Below, piece after piece: positions 40,429-51,634 of a stretch of DNA of 64,000 nt. Source of the stretch: Rikenellaceae bacterium (GTDB lineage Bacteria > Bacteroidota > Bacteroidia > Bacteroidales > Rikenellaceae); contig SUZJ01000004.1 in assembly GCA_015059945.1 (NCBI GenBank), positions 72,646-136,645 on the forward strand, given 5' to 3'. The notes beneath the pieces are model-generated. The model was not told the origin of the DNA. It searched no databases and saw only the letters and a list, made by a program, of their open reading frames with translations. A program made the translations under genes and the position numbers. The number at the start of each line of letters is the position of its first letter. Position 1 is the first letter of the stretch.

Positions 40429-41514
40429 ATGGGAGAGATTAAACTGATGAAAGGCAACGAGGTAATTGCAGAAGCTGCAATCCGTTGCGGAGCCGATGGC
40501 TATTTCGGCTACCCTATTACCCCCCAGAGCGAGGTAATGGAGACACTGATGGAGCGTCAGCCTTGGTTGACCACAGGTATGGTGGTCGTACAGGCCGAGA
40601 GCGAGGTTTCGTCGATCAATATGGTTTATGGTGGCGCATCGTGCGGCAAGAGGGTTATGACCTCGTCGTCGAGCCCCGGTATTAGCCTTATGTGCGAGGG
40701 TTTGACCTATCTGGCAGGTGCCGAGCTGCCCTGTGTGGTAGTGAACGTAACCAGGGGTGGCCCAGGTCTGGGTACCATTCAGCCCGCACAGAGCGACTAT
40801 TTCCAGGCAGTTAAGGGCGGTGGCCACGGCGACTACAAGACTATCGTGTTGGCACCCGCATCGGTACAGGAGATGCACGACTTTGTGTTTGACGCATTTG
40901 ACCTGGCATTTAAGTATCGCAACCCAGTGATGATTCTCTCGGATGGCGTTATCGGCCAGATGATGGAAAAGGTAGAGCTGGCAGAGCAGAGGCCAAGGTG
41001 GACCGACGAGGAGATTAGGCAGATGCACAGCAGCTGGGCTTGCACAGGCAAGACCGCTGACCGCGAGGCCAACATCATCACCTCGTTGGAGCTGGACCCC
41101 TATGCTCAGGAGAGCTTCAACTACAAGATTTTTGAGAAATACGCACGTTGCGAGGCCGAGGAGGTACGCTACGAGGAGTATATGTGCGAGGATGCCGACT
41201 ATCTGATTGTAGCCTTCGGCTCGTCGGCCCGTATCTGCAAAGAGACTATCTCGATTGCTCGCCAGAACGGTTACAAGGTGGGCCTTATCCGCCCCATCAC
41301 CCTGTGGCCCTTCCCCAGTAAGAAGATTGCCGAGGTGGCAGCAAAAACCAAAGGCGTATTGGTTGCCGAGTTGAATATGGGACAGATGGTAGAGGATGTA
41401 AGGCTGGCAGTAAACGGCGCAGTGGCCGTAGAGCACTATGGTCGCACAGGTGGCGCAGTCTATACCCCCGACCAAGTCTATGAGGCATTGTTGAACAAAA
41501 TTATTAAAAAGTAA
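40429..41514 (+). CDS. korA: 2-oxoacid:ferredoxin oxidoreductase alpha subunit (Kor/Vor type)
   Basis: MKGNEVIAEAAIRCGADGYFGYPITPQSEVMETL; likely ATG 40429. Confidence 0.88.
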   Translation: MGEIKLMKGNEVIAEAAIRCGADGYFGYPITPQSEVMETLMERQPWLTTGMVVVQAESEVSSINMVYGGASCGKRVMTSSSSPGISLMCEGLTYLAGAELPCVVVNVTRGGPGLGTIQPAQSDYFQAVKGGGHGDYKTIVLAPASVQEMHDFVFDAFDLAFKYRNPVMILSDGVIGQMMEKVELAEQRPRWTDEEIRQMHSSWACTGKTADREANIITSLELDPYAQESFNYKIFEKYARCEAEEVRYEEYMCEDADYLIVAFGSSARICKETISIARQNGYKVGLIRPITLWPFPSKKIAEVAAKTKGVLVAELNMGQMVEDVRLAVNGAVAVEHYGRTGGAVYTPDQVYEALLNKIIKK

Positions 41515-41520
41515 CGCACT

Positions 41521-42285
41521 ATGGCAGAATATATCGTAGAGAAAACCAAAGAGAATTTGGTTTATTCAAAAACCCCAGTGCTCACCGACAAGGTTATGCA
41601 CTACTGCCCAGGTTGTAGCCACGGTACTATCCACAAACTCATCGCAGAGGTTATCGACGAGATGGGTATTCAGGAGAAAACCATTGGCGTTTCGCCCGTA
41701 GGCTGCTCGGTATTTGCATACAACTATCTGCACATCGACTGGATTCAGGCTGCCCACGGTAGGGCTGCTGCTGTGGCTACCGCTGCACACAGGCTCTATC
41801 CCGACAAGGTGGTGTTCACCTATCAGGGCGATGGCGACTTGGCTGCTATCGGTACCGCCGAGAGTATCCACGTCTGCAACCGTGGCGAGAGCATCGCAGT
41901 ATTCTATGTAAACAACGCTATCTATGGTATGACAGGTGGTCAGATGTCGCCCAACACCCTCATAGGTATGAAGACCGCTACCTGCCCCTACGGTCGTGAC
42001 CCTCAGTTGCACGGCTACCCCTACAAGGTTGCTGACTTTGTATGCCAGTTGCCCGGTGTTTGCTACGTTACACGCCAGAGCGTTCACACCCCCGCAGCAG
42101 TGCGCAAGGCCAAAAAGGCTATCCGCAAGGCTTTGGAGAACTCGATGGCCAAGAAAGGTTTGTCATTCGTAGAGTTTGTTGCTACCTGCAACAGCGGTTG
42201 GAAGATGAGCCCCGTAGCTGCTAACCAGTGGATGGAGGAGAACTTGGTGAAAGAGTATCCTCTGGGAGATATCAAAAACGAATAA
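41521..42285 (+). CDS. korB: 2-oxoacid:ferredoxin oxidoreductase beta subunit (TPP-binding)
   Basis: HYCPGCSHGTIHKLIAEVI, GDGDLAAIGTAESIHVCNRGE. Confidence 0.9.
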   Translation: MAEYIVEKTKENLVYSKTPVLTDKVMHYCPGCSHGTIHKLIAEVIDEMGIQEKTIGVSPVGCSVFAYNYLHIDWIQAAHGRAAAVATAAHRLYPDKVVFTYQGDGDLAAIGTAESIHVCNRGESIAVFYVNNAIYGMTGGQMSPNTLIGMKTATCPYGRDPQLHGYPYKVADFVCQLPGVCYVTRQSVHTPAAVRKAKKAIRKALENSMAKKGLSFVEFVATCNSGWKMSPVAANQWMEENLVKEYPLGDIKNE

Positions 42286-42314
42286 CCCTCACACCGTAAA
42301 TACGTTACAGAGAT

Positions 42315-42869
42315 ATGAAACAGGAATTGATTATTGCAGGTTTCGGAGGACAGGGCGTTCTCTCGACCGGTAAAATTTTGGCCTACTCGGGTATGTTGCA
42401 GGGTTACGAGGTTAGCTGGCTGCCCAGCTATGGCCCCGAGATGCGTGGTGGTACCGCCAACGTAACTGTGGTAGTGAGCGACAAACCCGTCAGCTCGCCT
42501 ATCGTGCAGACTTGCGACACCGTTATTGTGCTCAACCAGCAGAGCTTGGACAAGTTTGAGCAGAGTGTGCGCCCCGGTGGTAACCTCATCTACGATACCA
42601 ATGGTATCACTCACCACCCCACCCGTAAGGACATCAACATCTATACCATCAACGCCACCGAAGAGTGTGCCAAGATGGGTAACTCACGCCTCTTCAACAC
42701 AATGATTTTGGGTGGCTACCTGAAAGTGTGCCCCATTGTGGATATGGAGTATGTAAAGGTGGGTTTGAAGAAATCTCTGCCCGAGCGTGCTTGGAAAACC
42801 CTCCCCGCAAATGAGGAGGCTATCCGTCACGGCGGCGAGATTATCGAGCTCGTGCACAAAGCCGAGTAA
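42315..42869 (+). CDS. korC: 2-oxoacid:ferredoxin oxidoreductase gamma subunit
   Basis: IIAGFGGQGVLSTGKILAYSG, SYGPEMRGGTANVTVVVS. Confidence 0.9.
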   Translation: MKQELIIAGFGGQGVLSTGKILAYSGMLQGYEVSWLPSYGPEMRGGTANVTVVVSDKPVSSPIVQTCDTVIVLNQQSLDKFEQSVRPGGNLIYDTNGITHHPTRKDINIYTINATEECAKMGNSRLFNTMILGGYLKVCPIVDMEYVKVGLKKSLPERAWKTLPANEEAIRHGGEIIELVHKAE

Positions 42870-42930
42870 TTCATCAGGCGCAAAGGAGTAAGAATTACCA
42901 GACCTTTGACCCTTAAAACTTCAAAAGGAG

Positions 42931-42968
42931 AGGGGGCACACCACTGACGGTGAGCCCCCTTGTTTTCT
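42931..42968 (+). terminator. Terminator after korC
   Basis: AGGGGGCACACC-actgac-GGTGAGCCCCCT followed by TGTTTTCTTTT. Confidence 0.75.
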
Positions 42969-42982
42969 TTTGGTCTAACGTC

Positions 42983-43066
42983 GCAAATGCGAGTAAGCGA
43001 GGGCAGAGGCTGCTTGCAGACTATGCCGAGCAGGGCATTTTAGAGCAAGCGTCAGCTTGCTCAAAC
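42983..43066 (+). repeat. ~86-bp dispersed intergenic repeat, copy B
   Basis: GCAAATGCGAGTAAGCGAGGGCAGAGGCTGCTTGCAGACTATGCCGAGCAGGGCATTTTAGAGCAAGCGTCAGCTTGCTCAAACCG; contains perfect hairpin GAGCAAGC-GTCA-GCTTGCTC. Confidence 0.88.
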
Positions 43067-43084
43067 CGACCTAAGTCATTATTA

Positions 43085-43132
43085 CAGACCTCTCCGCCCC
43101 TTTGGGGCACCTCCCCTAACTTAGGGGAGGAG
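43085..43132 (-). repeat. Bipartite palindromic repeat R1
   Basis: Reverse complement: CCTCCCCTAAGTTAGGGGAGG-TG-CCCC-AAA-GGGG-CGGAGAGGTCTG. Confidence 0.85.
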
Positions 43133-43205
43133 TAGTCGTGGATAGTAGGTTGATTGTGGATATCCCCCGCTCCACTACCACTCTCCCTCTGGGCTCCCCA
43201 CAACC

Positions 43206-43255
43206 ACACTCCCCCTGAGTTAGGGGGAGTGGTTGCGTAGCAACCGAGGAGGTCT
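43206..43255 (+). repeat. Bipartite palindromic repeat R2
   Basis: CACTCCCCCTGAGTTAGGGGGAGTG-GTTGC-GTA-GCAAC-CGAGGAGGTCT. Confidence 0.85.
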
Positions 43256-43280
43256 ATTTCTTTAAGGGCCTTAGGGATTT

Positions 43281-43301
43281 CCCCCTCTAAGTTAGAGGGG
43301 G
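43281..43301. repeat. Isolated palindrome of the same family
   Basis: CCCCCTCTAAGTTAGAGGGGG. Confidence 0.75.
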
Positions 43302-43318
43302 GGCGTGTGTCTGACTTA

Positions 43319-43337
43319 GGTCGGTTAGACGTTGGAC
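43319..43337. repeat. Short GTTAGAC/GTTGGAC heptamer run
   Basis: GGTCGGTTAGACGTTGGAC. Confidence 0.5.
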
Positions 43338-43344
43338 AAAAAAA

Positions 43345-43379
43345 CAAAGGACCCACCCTCGAAAGAGCGAGTCCCTTTG
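43345..43379 (-). terminator. Terminator downstream of gpmI
   Basis: AAAAAAA, CAAAGGac...gtCCCTTTG with inner CTCg-aaagag-cGAG. Confidence 0.6.
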
Positions 43380-43414
43380 CTTTTTGGTCGAAACCGACCT
43401 AAAATAATTTTGAA

Positions 43415-44947
43415 TTACTTAAACTCCACCAGTGCTTTGCCGGTCATCTCGGCAGGTTGGGCAAGGCCCATAAGTTTGAGCACCGTAGGAGCCACGTCGG
43501 CCAGCACACCATTCTCTACGCTCGCTACCCTATCCGACACTACCACAATGGGCACGGGGTTGAGCGAGTGGGCCGTATTGGGCGAGCCATCCTCGTTTAC
43601 AGCGTTGTCGGCGTTGCCGTGGTCGGCAATCATCACCACCTCATAGCCATTGGCTACTGCGGTGGTAACCACGTCATTAACGCACTTGTCTACGGTCTTT
43701 ACGGCCTTGTAGATAGCATCCCACACGCCCGTGTGACCAACCATATCGCCATTGGCAAAGTTCAGAGCAATGAAGTCGTACTTTTGCTTTTTGAGCTCCT
43801 CGACCAGCTTTTCGGCCACCTCGGGTGCGCTCATTTCGGGCTGCAAGTCGTAGGTAGCAACCTTGGGCGAGGGCACCAAGATACGGCTTTCGCCCTCAAA
43901 CTCGGCCTCCCTACCGCCATTGAGGAAGAAGGTAACGTGGGCATACTTTTCGGTCTCGGCAATGCGCAACTGGCTCAGTCCCAGCGACGACACATACTCG
44001 CCAATGGTATTGTTTACGTTCTCCTTGTCGAACAGAATGTGCAGTCCCTCGAACTTGGCATCATAGGGGGTCATACAGCAGTAGTACAGGGGCAGGGTGT
44101 GCATACCCTCCTCGGGCATATCCTGCTGGGTGAGAACTATGGTGAGCTCCTTGGCCCTGTCGTTGCGGAAGTTGAAGAAGATGACCATATCGCCCTCCTC
44201 GATGAGGCCAATGGGCTGGTCGTTCTGGTCTACGGCCACGATGGGTTTGATAAACTCGTCGGTAATGCCCTCGGCATAGCTCTCTGCCACGGCCTCTACC
44301 ATATTGGTCGCGTGCTTGCCCACGCCCTTTACAATCTGGTCATAGGCCACCTTAACCCTCTCCCAGCGTTTGTCGCGGTCCATAGCATAGTAGCGACCGA
44401 TGATAGATGCAATGTGTCCACCGCTCTGAGCCAAGTGTGCCTCCAAAGCCTCGATGAAACCTTTACCGCTCTGGGGGTCGGTGTCGCGACCATCCATAAA
44501 GCAGTGTACGTAGGCTCTATCGGCAATGCCATACTCTTTGGCAATATCGAAGAGCTTGTGCAGGTGCGACTGCTGGCTGTGCACACCGCCATCGCTCACA
44601 AGGCCCATAAAGTGTACCTTTTTGCCCTCTTTTACGGCATACTCAAATGCTGCCTTCACCTCGGCATTTTCCAGAATGGAGTTGTCCCTGCAAGCGCGGT
44701 TAATCTTCACCAAGTCTTGGTAGACCACCCTACCTGCGCCAATGTTGAGGTGTCCCACCTCCGAGTTACCCATCTGACCTTCGGGCAGGCCTACGTTTTC
44801 GCCATCGGTGCGCAGCTCGGCATTGGGATAGCGCTCTGTGAGCGAGTTGATAAACTCGGGCTGTGCGGTATAAATAACGTCTGATTTGGTGTGGTTGCCT
44901 TTGCCCCAACCATCCAGTATCATCAATAGAACTTTCTGCTGTGCCAT
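43415..44947 (-). CDS. gpmI: 2,3-bisphosphoglycerate-independent phosphoglycerate mutase
   Basis: [42 protein letters not shown]. Confidence 0.97.
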   Translation of the reverse strand: MAQQKVLLMILDGWGKGNHTKSDVIYTAQPEFINSLTERYPNAELRTDGENVGLPEGQMGNSEVGHLNIGAGRVVYQDLVKINRACRDNSILENAEVKAAFEYAVKEGKKVHFMGLVSDGGVHSQQSHLHKLFDIAKEYGIADRAYVHCFMDGRDTDPQSGKGFIEALEAHLAQSGGHIASIIGRYYAMDRDKRWERVKVAYDQIVKGVGKHATNMVEAVAESYAEGITDEFIKPIVAVDQNDQPIGLIEEGDMVIFFNFRNDRAKELTIVLTQQDMPEEGMHTLPLYYCCMTPYDAKFEGLHILFDKENVNNTIGEYVSSLGLSQLRIAETEKYAHVTFFLNGGREAEFEGESRILVPSPKVATYDLQPEMSAPEVAEKLVEELKKQKYDFIALNFANGDMVGHTGVWDAIYKAVKTVDKCVNDVVTTAVANGYEVVMIADHGNADNAVNEDGSPNTAHSLNPVPIVVVSDRVASVENGVLADVAPTVLKLMGLAQPAEMTGKALVEFK

Positions 44948-45010
44948 ATCTTTTGTGTATTATAAATCTTGTTGGTTTATCAATAATTTTATTCGGTCGA
45001 GTGGCCTACC

Positions 45011-47632
45011 CTACTGCAACTTGGCCAATATCATCTCCTCGGCAGCTGCAATAGCTTTTTCGAGTCCCTCGGGGTTTTTGCCACCTGCGGTAGCATAGAA
45101 GGGCTGACCGCCACCACCACCCTGCATCAGCTTGGCAGCCTCGCGCACAATCTCGCCAGCCTTAACACCCTTTGCCACCAGAGCATCTCCCACGGCTACG
45201 GCCAACATAGGTTTGCCACCCTCGCGGCTACCCAGTACGATAGCCACCTCGGGGTGCTGAGTGCGCAGAGCATATACGGCATCCTTGACGGTGTCTACGG
45301 GCATATCAATCACCTTGCTGAGCACCTTCACATTGCCCGCTGCAATAACATTGCCAAGAGTCTCAGCCAACTGGCGAGCCCTCTGGGTACGGAAGCCCTC
45401 AATCTCTTTGCGCAACTCGGCATTGTCGTCCATCATCTTCTTGACGGCCTGCAACACTACGGGCGAGCCGAGCTGTTTCTGCAACTCTTTCATAGCCTCC
45501 TCCAACTTGTAGTAGGCGTTCTCGACCACGCCACCAGCGATAGCCTCTATACGCCTTACGCCAGCCGAAATAGCGCTCTCAGCCACAATCTTGAACATAC
45601 CAATCTGGCCCGTAGCGCCCACGTGGGTACCACCGCACAACTCCACCGACTCGCCAAAGCGTACCATCCTCACCTTGTCGCCATACTTTTCGCCAAAGAG
45701 CATCATAGCACCTGCTGCCTGAGCCTCCTCGATGGTAGCCTCGCGATTCTCCTCCAGGGGGTAGTCGGCCCTAATCATACGGTTCACCTCACACTCAACC
45801 AGTCGCAACTCCTCGTCACTAACCTTCTGGAAGTGCGAGAAGTCAAAACGCAGATAGTCGGGACATACGAGCGAGCCCTTCTGCTCGACGTGGCTGCCCA
45901 GCACCTGGCGCAGAGCCTTGTGCATCAAGTGGGTAACCGAGTGGTGGCGAGCCGAAGCAAGCCTATCCTCCTCGTTCACTACGGCCTTGAAGGTAGCCTC
46001 TACATTCTCGGGCAACTCGGCCACAACGTGTATTGGCAGACCATTCTCCTTGATGGTGTCTACCACCCTGATGGTTTTGCCCTCGGCCTCGATAGTACCA
46101 TTGTCGCCCACCTGACCACCGCTATTGGCGTAGAATGGGGTTTGGTCAAACACGAGCTGATAGAGGGTTTTGCCCTTGGTAGTAACCTTGCGGTAGCGAA
46201 CAATCTTCACATCGGCGGTGAGGGTGTCGTAGCCCACAAACTCGGTCGAAGCGCCAGCCACCAACTCTACCCAGTCGTCGTTCTCCACAGCTGCAGCATT
46301 GCGCGAGCGGGCCTTCTGAGCCTGCAACTCAACCTCAAAGGCCTCCAAGTCTACGGTCATACCGTTCTCTTTAGCAATCAGCTCGGTCAGGTCGATGGGG
46401 AATCCGTAGGTGTCGTAGAGCGTAAATGCCGACTTGCCGTCGATGGTGCTCTTGCCCGCAGCACGACTCTTGCTCATCACACCCTCCAAGAGGTTGATAC
46501 CCGTAGCCAGAGTTTTCAGAAATGCGGTCTCCTCCTCGCAGATAACGCTGGTGATAAGAGTCTGCTGGGCCTTCAGCTCGGGGAACTGACCACCCATCTG
46601 CTCTACCAGACCGGGCACAAGCTTGCAGATAAAGGGCTCGTTGAAACCCAAGTAGGTGTAGCCGTAACGCACTGCACGACGCAAGATGCGACGTATAACA
46701 TAGCCTGCCTTAACATTGCTTGGCAGCTGACCATCGGCAATCGAGAACGAGATGGTGCGCAAGTGGTCGGCAATAACCCTCATAGCAATATCGGCCTTCT
46801 CGTCGTCGCCATAGCGCTTACCTGCCAGAGCTGCAATCTCGCTGATGCGAGTCTGGAATACGTCGGTATCGTAGTTGCTCTGCTTGTTTTGGAGCACCAT
46901 ACACAGACGCTCAAAGCCCATACCGGTATCGATGTGTTTGTGGGGCAGAGGTTCGAGCGAGCCATTGGCCTTGCGGTTGAACTGCATAAACACCAGATTC
47001 CAAATCTCAATCACCAAGTGGTGGCCCATATTTACCATTTCGCGGCCCGACTTGGCTGCACGCTCCTCGTCGCTACGCAGGTCGAAGTGTATCTCGCTGC
47101 AAGGGCCGCAGGGGCCAGTCTCGCCCATCTCCCAGAAGTTGTCGTGCTTGTTGCCCAAGATGATGTGGTCCTCGGGCAGATACTGCTTCCAGTAGTCAAA
47201 TGCCTCTTGGTCCATAGGCACACCATCCTCGGGGGCACCCTCAAATACGGTAGCGTAGAGCCTCTCTTTGGGCATCTTGTAGACCTCGGTCAGCAGCTCC
47301 CAAGCCCAGTCGATAGCCTCTTTCTTGAAGTAGTCGCCAAACGACCAGTTGCCCAGCATCTCGAACATAGTGTGGTGATAGGTATCGTGGCCCACCTCTT
47401 CGAGGTCGTTGTGCTTACCCGACACACGCAGACACTTTTGGGTATCGGCTGCGCGGTTGTACTTGGCTGTGGTGTTGCCCAGAATGATATCCTTAAACTG
47501 GTTCATACCAGCGTTGGTAAACATAAGCGTTGGGTCGTTCTTTACGACCATAGGGGCCGAGGGCACAATGGTGTGTCCCTTCGATGCAAAGAATTCGAGA
47601 AACTTTGCCCTGATTTCGTTCGATGTCATCAT
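45011..47632 (-). CDS. alaS: Alanine--tRNA ligase
   Basis: [47 protein letters not shown]. Confidence 0.98.
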   Translation of the reverse strand: MMTSNEIRAKFLEFFASKGHTIVPSAPMVVKNDPTLMFTNAGMNQFKDIILGNTTAKYNRAADTQKCLRVSGKHNDLEEVGHDTYHHTMFEMLGNWSFGDYFKKEAIDWAWELLTEVYKMPKERLYATVFEGAPEDGVPMDQEAFDYWKQYLPEDHIILGNKHDNFWEMGETGPCGPCSEIHFDLRSDEERAAKSGREMVNMGHHLVIEIWNLVFMQFNRKANGSLEPLPHKHIDTGMGFERLCMVLQNKQSNYDTDVFQTRISEIAALAGKRYGDDEKADIAMRVIADHLRTISFSIADGQLPSNVKAGYVIRRILRRAVRYGYTYLGFNEPFICKLVPGLVEQMGGQFPELKAQQTLITSVICEEETAFLKTLATGINLLEGVMSKSRAAGKSTIDGKSAFTLYDTYGFPIDLTELIAKENGMTVDLEAFEVELQAQKARSRNAAAVENDDWVELVAGASTEFVGYDTLTADVKIVRYRKVTTKGKTLYQLVFDQTPFYANSGGQVGDNGTIEAEGKTIRVVDTIKENGLPIHVVAELPENVEATFKAVVNEEDRLASARHHSVTHLMHKALRQVLGSHVEQKGSLVCPDYLRFDFSHFQKVSDEELRLVECEVNRMIRADYPLEENREATIEEAQAAGAMMLFGEKYGDKVRMVRFGESVELCGGTHVGATGQIGMFKIVAESAISAGVRRIEAIAGGVVENAYYKLEEAMKELQKQLGSPVVLQAVKKMMDDNAELRKEIEGFRTQRARQLAETLGNVIAAGNVKVLSKVIDMPVDTVKDAVYALRTQHPEVAIVLGSREGGKPMLAVAVGDALVAKGVKAGEIVREAAKLMQGGGGGQPFYATAGGKNPEGLEKAIAAAEEMILAKLQ

Positions 47633-47763
47633 AATTTGTCTTGTTCTATATACTAATTCTTAATTAAACTCGTTTTTCAAGCGGTTGCAAATTTACACAT
47701 TTTACTATAATTTTGTCCCCCGTAGAGCCGTTTTTTAACCAAAATGTAACATAACTGCCCCAA

Positions 47764-48765
47764 ATGACCAAAAAAGAGTACAAATTCAACCCTACGACAC
47801 TCGCCTACGAGCCCGTCAGACGTCCCGAACGCTTGGGGCGCTACCTGCTTGTAAGACGTCTGTTGCTCTTTTTTATTGCTGCTGCGGTGGTCAATATAGT
47901 CTACTCGTACGAGTACTATTCGCCCAAGACCCGAGCCATCGAGCGCACCACTCGCGAGGTAGCCCACCAGTACGACATACTCTCGGCCAAAGTGGGCAAC
48001 TTGGGCTCCAAGGTGGCCGAACTGCGCCAGAGGGATAACGACGTCTACCGCCCTCTGTTTGGTGCCGACACGCTCTCGCTTGCGGGCATCTATACCCCCT
48101 TTGGCGAGGGCTTCTACGGCCAGTTTGCCGAAGATTACCAGAGCCCTGCCCGAGATTTGTGGCTCTCGCTCGACGAGCAGACCCGCCTACTCTACCGCCA
48201 GAGCATTTCGCTCGACGACTTGCAGGTGCTCTCGAAGGACAAGGAGAAGATGGCAGCCTCGATTCCCGCCATTTGGCCTATCAACAAGAAGGACCTCAAA
48301 GGCCCCATTGGTGCCTATGGCCGTAGGTTGCACCCCATCTATAAGCGCTACATTATGCACAAGGGCATAGACTTTGGAGGTCGCAAGGGCAACCCCATCT
48401 ACGCCACTGGCAACGGCAAGGTGGTACACTCCGAAAAGGGCTTGCGCCGCAAGGGCTACGGTCAAATGTTGGTAATCGACCACGGCTTTGGCTATAAAAC
48501 CCGCTATGCCCACCTGAGCGAGCGCCTGGTTAAGGTTGGCCAAGAGGTCAAGCGTGGCGAATTGATTGGCTATATGGGCTCTACGGGTGGCTCTACGGGC
48601 CCTCACCTGCACTACGAGGTTATCTATATGGGCAACAACGTCGATCCCATCAACTACTTCCGCCGCGATATGAGCGAAGAGGAGTTTGAGCGCATAATCG
48701 AGTCGGCCAAGGCTACCACCTTCGAAACCCTCGATAGCAATAACGAGAGCCTCACACAAGAGTAA
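47764..48765 (+). CDS. M23-family metallopeptidase (murein hydrolase)
   Basis: HKGIDFGGRKGNPIYATGNG, YAHLSERLVKVGQEV, STGPHLHYEV; N-terminal TM. Confidence 0.92.
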   Translation: MTKKEYKFNPTTLAYEPVRRPERLGRYLLVRRLLLFFIAAAVVNIVYSYEYYSPKTRAIERTTREVAHQYDILSAKVGNLGSKVAELRQRDNDVYRPLFGADTLSLAGIYTPFGEGFYGQFAEDYQSPARDLWLSLDEQTRLLYRQSISLDDLQVLSKDKEKMAASIPAIWPINKKDLKGPIGAYGRRLHPIYKRYIMHKGIDFGGRKGNPIYATGNGKVVHSEKGLRRKGYGQMLVIDHGFGYKTRYAHLSERLVKVGQEVKRGELIGYMGSTGGSTGPHLHYEVIYMGNNVDPINYFRRDMSEEEFERIIESAKATTFETLDSNNESLTQE

Positions 48766-48788
48766 CACAGCACACAACATAACAGACT

Positions 48789-49742
48789 ATGGGCAAACGA
48801 TTTACACAATATCCACCGAGCATCAGTCGCAGCAGCCGCATTTGGGCCGCTGTGCGTTGCCTGCTGGGTAATGTTGCGGTATTTGCCCTTATGCTTGCGG
48901 GCTTCTACCTGCTCTTTACCCTGTTCGACACCCCCGAGCAGCACCGCTTGCGTGGCCAGAACGACGAGTTGGAGGCCGAGTTTGCACGCCTTGAGATGCG
49001 CTACGACACTGTTGAGCAGGTGCTCGACAACGTAATCGAGAGGGACAAGAACGTATTTCGCATACTATTCGAGTCCGAGCCCTACGACTTCGACGACAGT
49101 GCCTCCGAGCAGCGCTGGGACAACTACGACCGCCTGAGCCAGATGAGCGAGAGCGAGTTGTACCGCGAGCTGAACGAGCGTATGAGTGGTTTGGAGCGCA
49201 ACGAGCACCACTTGGCCCGCCTCTTCGAGCGCATAGGTGCCGCCTCTGACAGCCTCGGTAGCAAGGCCAACAACATACCCGCCATTCAGCCCGTACTGAA
49301 CAAAGAGCTCACCCTGCTGACGGCCCCCTATGGTATGCTGATACACCCGTTCTACAAAAGCCTTGTGGCCCATCAGGGCGTTGACTACACCGTACCTACG
49401 GGCTCACGCGTGTTTGCCACAGCCGACGGCACAGTCAAGGAGGTCAAGACTCGCAAGACCACCTCGGGCCGAACAATCATCATCAACCACGGTGGGGGCT
49501 ACGAAACCCAGTACAGCCACCTGAGCCGTATTGATGTAAAGAAGGGCCAGAAGGTGCGCCGAGGCGACATTATAGGCCTTACGGGCAATAGTGGCTTGTC
49601 GCTCTCGCCCCACTTGCACTACGAAGTGAGGTTCAACGGTATGAGGGTAGACCCCATCCACTACTTCTTTATGGAGCTCACGCCCCACGACTACCAGCGT
49701 ATCATCAAGATTTCGCAGAGTGGTATGCAGTCGTTCGATTAG
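48789..49742 (+). CDS. M23-family metallopeptidase (second copy)
   Basis: HQGVDYTVPTGSRVFATADG, YSHLSRIDVKKGQKV, LSPHLHYEV. Confidence 0.92.
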   Translation: MGKRFTQYPPSISRSSRIWAAVRCLLGNVAVFALMLAGFYLLFTLFDTPEQHRLRGQNDELEAEFARLEMRYDTVEQVLDNVIERDKNVFRILFESEPYDFDDSASEQRWDNYDRLSQMSESELYRELNERMSGLERNEHHLARLFERIGAASDSLGSKANNIPAIQPVLNKELTLLTAPYGMLIHPFYKSLVAHQGVDYTVPTGSRVFATADGTVKEVKTRKTTSGRTIIINHGGGYETQYSHLSRIDVKKGQKVRRGDIIGLTGNSGLSLSPHLHYEVRFNGMRVDPIHYFFMELTPHDYQRIIKISQSGMQSFD

Positions 49743-49758
49743 ACCAACTTAACAGACT

Positions 49759-50391
49759 ATGAAACAGAATAATATCCAATTCAGCACCGACCGCCAGAGT
49801 GCCACCGAGGGCGAGGTTATCAACGTCAGTTGGGACTGCGGAGTGCCCGACAGCGTAGCCCTCAAAGTTGAAAATGGCTACCGCACCTACATACTCCAAC
49901 TGGCCGATAGTGGCAGCCGAGCCCTTATGGTCGAGAAGTCAAAGGGCAAGATGACCTTGACACTCACTCGCGCCTGCGGAGTTCACAAAGATAGCAAGAC
50001 CATAGCCGTAAAGGTCAAGAACCTCAAAGTCGTAAAGGCTCGCCCTGCCCGCAGCCACTCAACCCGTAGTAATGGCGGTCGTTCTATCCCCTCGCCCAGC
50101 CAGTTGTGGCAGCGCATCAAAGAGGGCACAAGGGCGTTCATCGGGCGCATCAAGTACGCTTGGCAGGTTATGCCCCCAAAGACCAAGCGCATCTACCGCA
50201 TAGTACTCATAGTGTTGGCTGTGCTGTATATCAGCTCCATTGGTCAAAGCCGAGGATATAGGGCCGGCTACGAGCAGGCCATCAAAGACCAGCAGACCAT
50301 CGAGCAGCGCTACAACCATCCCGCCCCGGGTGGCTTCGAGAGCCCTGCCCCCGCACAGCAACAGCCCGACAGCCCAACAAACAGCATCTAA
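49759..50391 (+). CDS. Hypothetical protein: N-terminal beta-rich region, basic linker, single TM, Pro/Gln-rich tail
   Basis: Complete ORF in run with M23 and msrA genes; TM IYRIVLIVLAVLYISSIG. Confidence 0.8.
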   Translation: MKQNNIQFSTDRQSATEGEVINVSWDCGVPDSVALKVENGYRTYILQLADSGSRALMVEKSKGKMTLTLTRACGVHKDSKTIAVKVKNLKVVKARPARSHSTRSNGGRSIPSPSQLWQRIKEGTRAFIGRIKYAWQVMPPKTKRIYRIVLIVLAVLYISSIGQSRGYRAGYEQAIKDQQTIEQRYNHPAPGGFESPAPAQQQPDSPTNSI

Positions 50392-50405
50392 ACACAGCCT
50401 TACGT

Positions 50406-50912
50406 ATGACAAGCGAGATTTACTTGGCAGGAGGGTGCTTTTGGGGCACCCAACACTATATTCGCCAGATTCGTGGCGTGGTGGCCACATCGGCGGGCTA
50501 CGCCAATGGCCACATCGACAATCCCACCTACGAAGAGGTCTACACCGACACTACGGGCTTTGCCGAGTGCGTGAGAGTTGAGTACAACCCCTCGGAGTTG
50601 GGGCTCGAAACACTCGTCAGGCTCTACTTCGACTCTATCGACCCCACCTCGCTGAACAAGCAGGGCGGCGATTGTGGCACACGCTATCGCACAGGCATTT
50701 ACTACACCTCCGAGGCCGACCTGCCCACCCTGCGCAAGGTCTATGACGAGGTAGCCCAAAGCGTAGGAGCCCCCTTGGCAGTAGAGCTCACCCGCCTGGT
50801 AAACTTCTACCCTGCCGAGGAGTACCACCAAGACTATCTGATTAAAAACCCACTGGGCTACTGCCATATCCCTGCGGCACTGATTGACTACGCTCGCAAG
50901 GCCAACAAATAA
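50406..50912 (+). CDS. msrA: Peptide-methionine (S)-S-oxide reductase
   Basis: LAGGCFWGTQHYIRQIRGVVATSAGYANG, YHQDYL. Confidence 0.95.
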   Translation: MTSEIYLAGGCFWGTQHYIRQIRGVVATSAGYANGHIDNPTYEEVYTDTTGFAECVRVEYNPSELGLETLVRLYFDSIDPTSLNKQGGDCGTRYRTGIYYTSEADLPTLRKVYDEVAQSVGAPLAVELTRLVNFYPAEEYHQDYLIKNPLGYCHIPAALIDYARKANK

Positions 50913-50934
50913 GCCACTCTCTAACTAACAAGCT

Positions 50935-51633
50935 ATGAAATTCAGCATCCGCGAGTCGTTTGGCCAGTTGAGCCGCTTTGAGTGGTGGCTGTGGATAGTG
51001 TCGCTGGTGGTGGTTGTAGGCTCATTTTTGCTCACCCCCTCGCCCGACTACCTTACGCTCACAACCTCGGTCATAGGCGTTACGGCCCTCATTTTCATTG
51101 CCAAAGGTATGTTGCTGGGCCAAGTGCTCACCATCATATTTTCGTGCTTCTATGGGGTTGTGTCGTTCCTCTATGCCTACTATGGCGAGGTGCTCACCTA
51201 TGTTGGTATGACTGCCCCGATGGCGGTTGTGGCACTGGTGTCGTGGGCCCGCCACCCCTATAAGGAGAGTGCTGAGGTAGAGGTTGCCCGCATTACGGGC
51301 CGCCAGGTGGCTTGGCTTACGGTGTTTACGGTGGCCGTTACGATGCTTTTCTACTTCATACTCCTAGCCTTGGGCACAGCCAATCTGGTGGTAAGTACCA
51401 TATCGGTAACAACGAGTTTTGTGGCCGTTGCGCTCACCTACCTACGCAGCCCTTGGTACGCTCTGGGTTATGCTGCTAATGATGTGGTGCTGATAGTATT
51501 GTGGATTATGGCCTCGATAGATAATCCCAGCTATGTGCCAATGATATTCTGCTTTGTAATGTTCTTAGCCAACGACATCTACGGCTTTGTCAATTGGCGC
51601 CGTATGGCACACAGGCAGAGAATTGAGAATTGA
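50935..51633 (+). CDS. pnuC: Nicotinamide riboside transporter PnuC family
   Basis: Multi-TM PnuC-like sequence ending NDIYGFVNWRRM. Confidence 0.8.
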   Translation: MKFSIRESFGQLSRFEWWLWIVSLVVVVGSFLLTPSPDYLTLTTSVIGVTALIFIAKGMLLGQVLTIIFSCFYGVVSFLYAYYGEVLTYVGMTAPMAVVALVSWARHPYKESAEVEVARITGRQVAWLTVFTVAVTMLFYFILLALGTANLVVSTISVTTSFVAVALTYLRSPWYALGYAANDVVLIVLWIMASIDNPSYVPMIFCFVMFLANDIYGFVNWRRMAHRQRIEN

Positions 51634-51634
51634 G

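Noticed and set aside
42960-43400. Possible CRISPR array in the repeat-dense korC-gpmI intergenic region
   Set aside because: Repeats are palindromic elements of different classes and orientations without regular spacers, and no cas genes are present.
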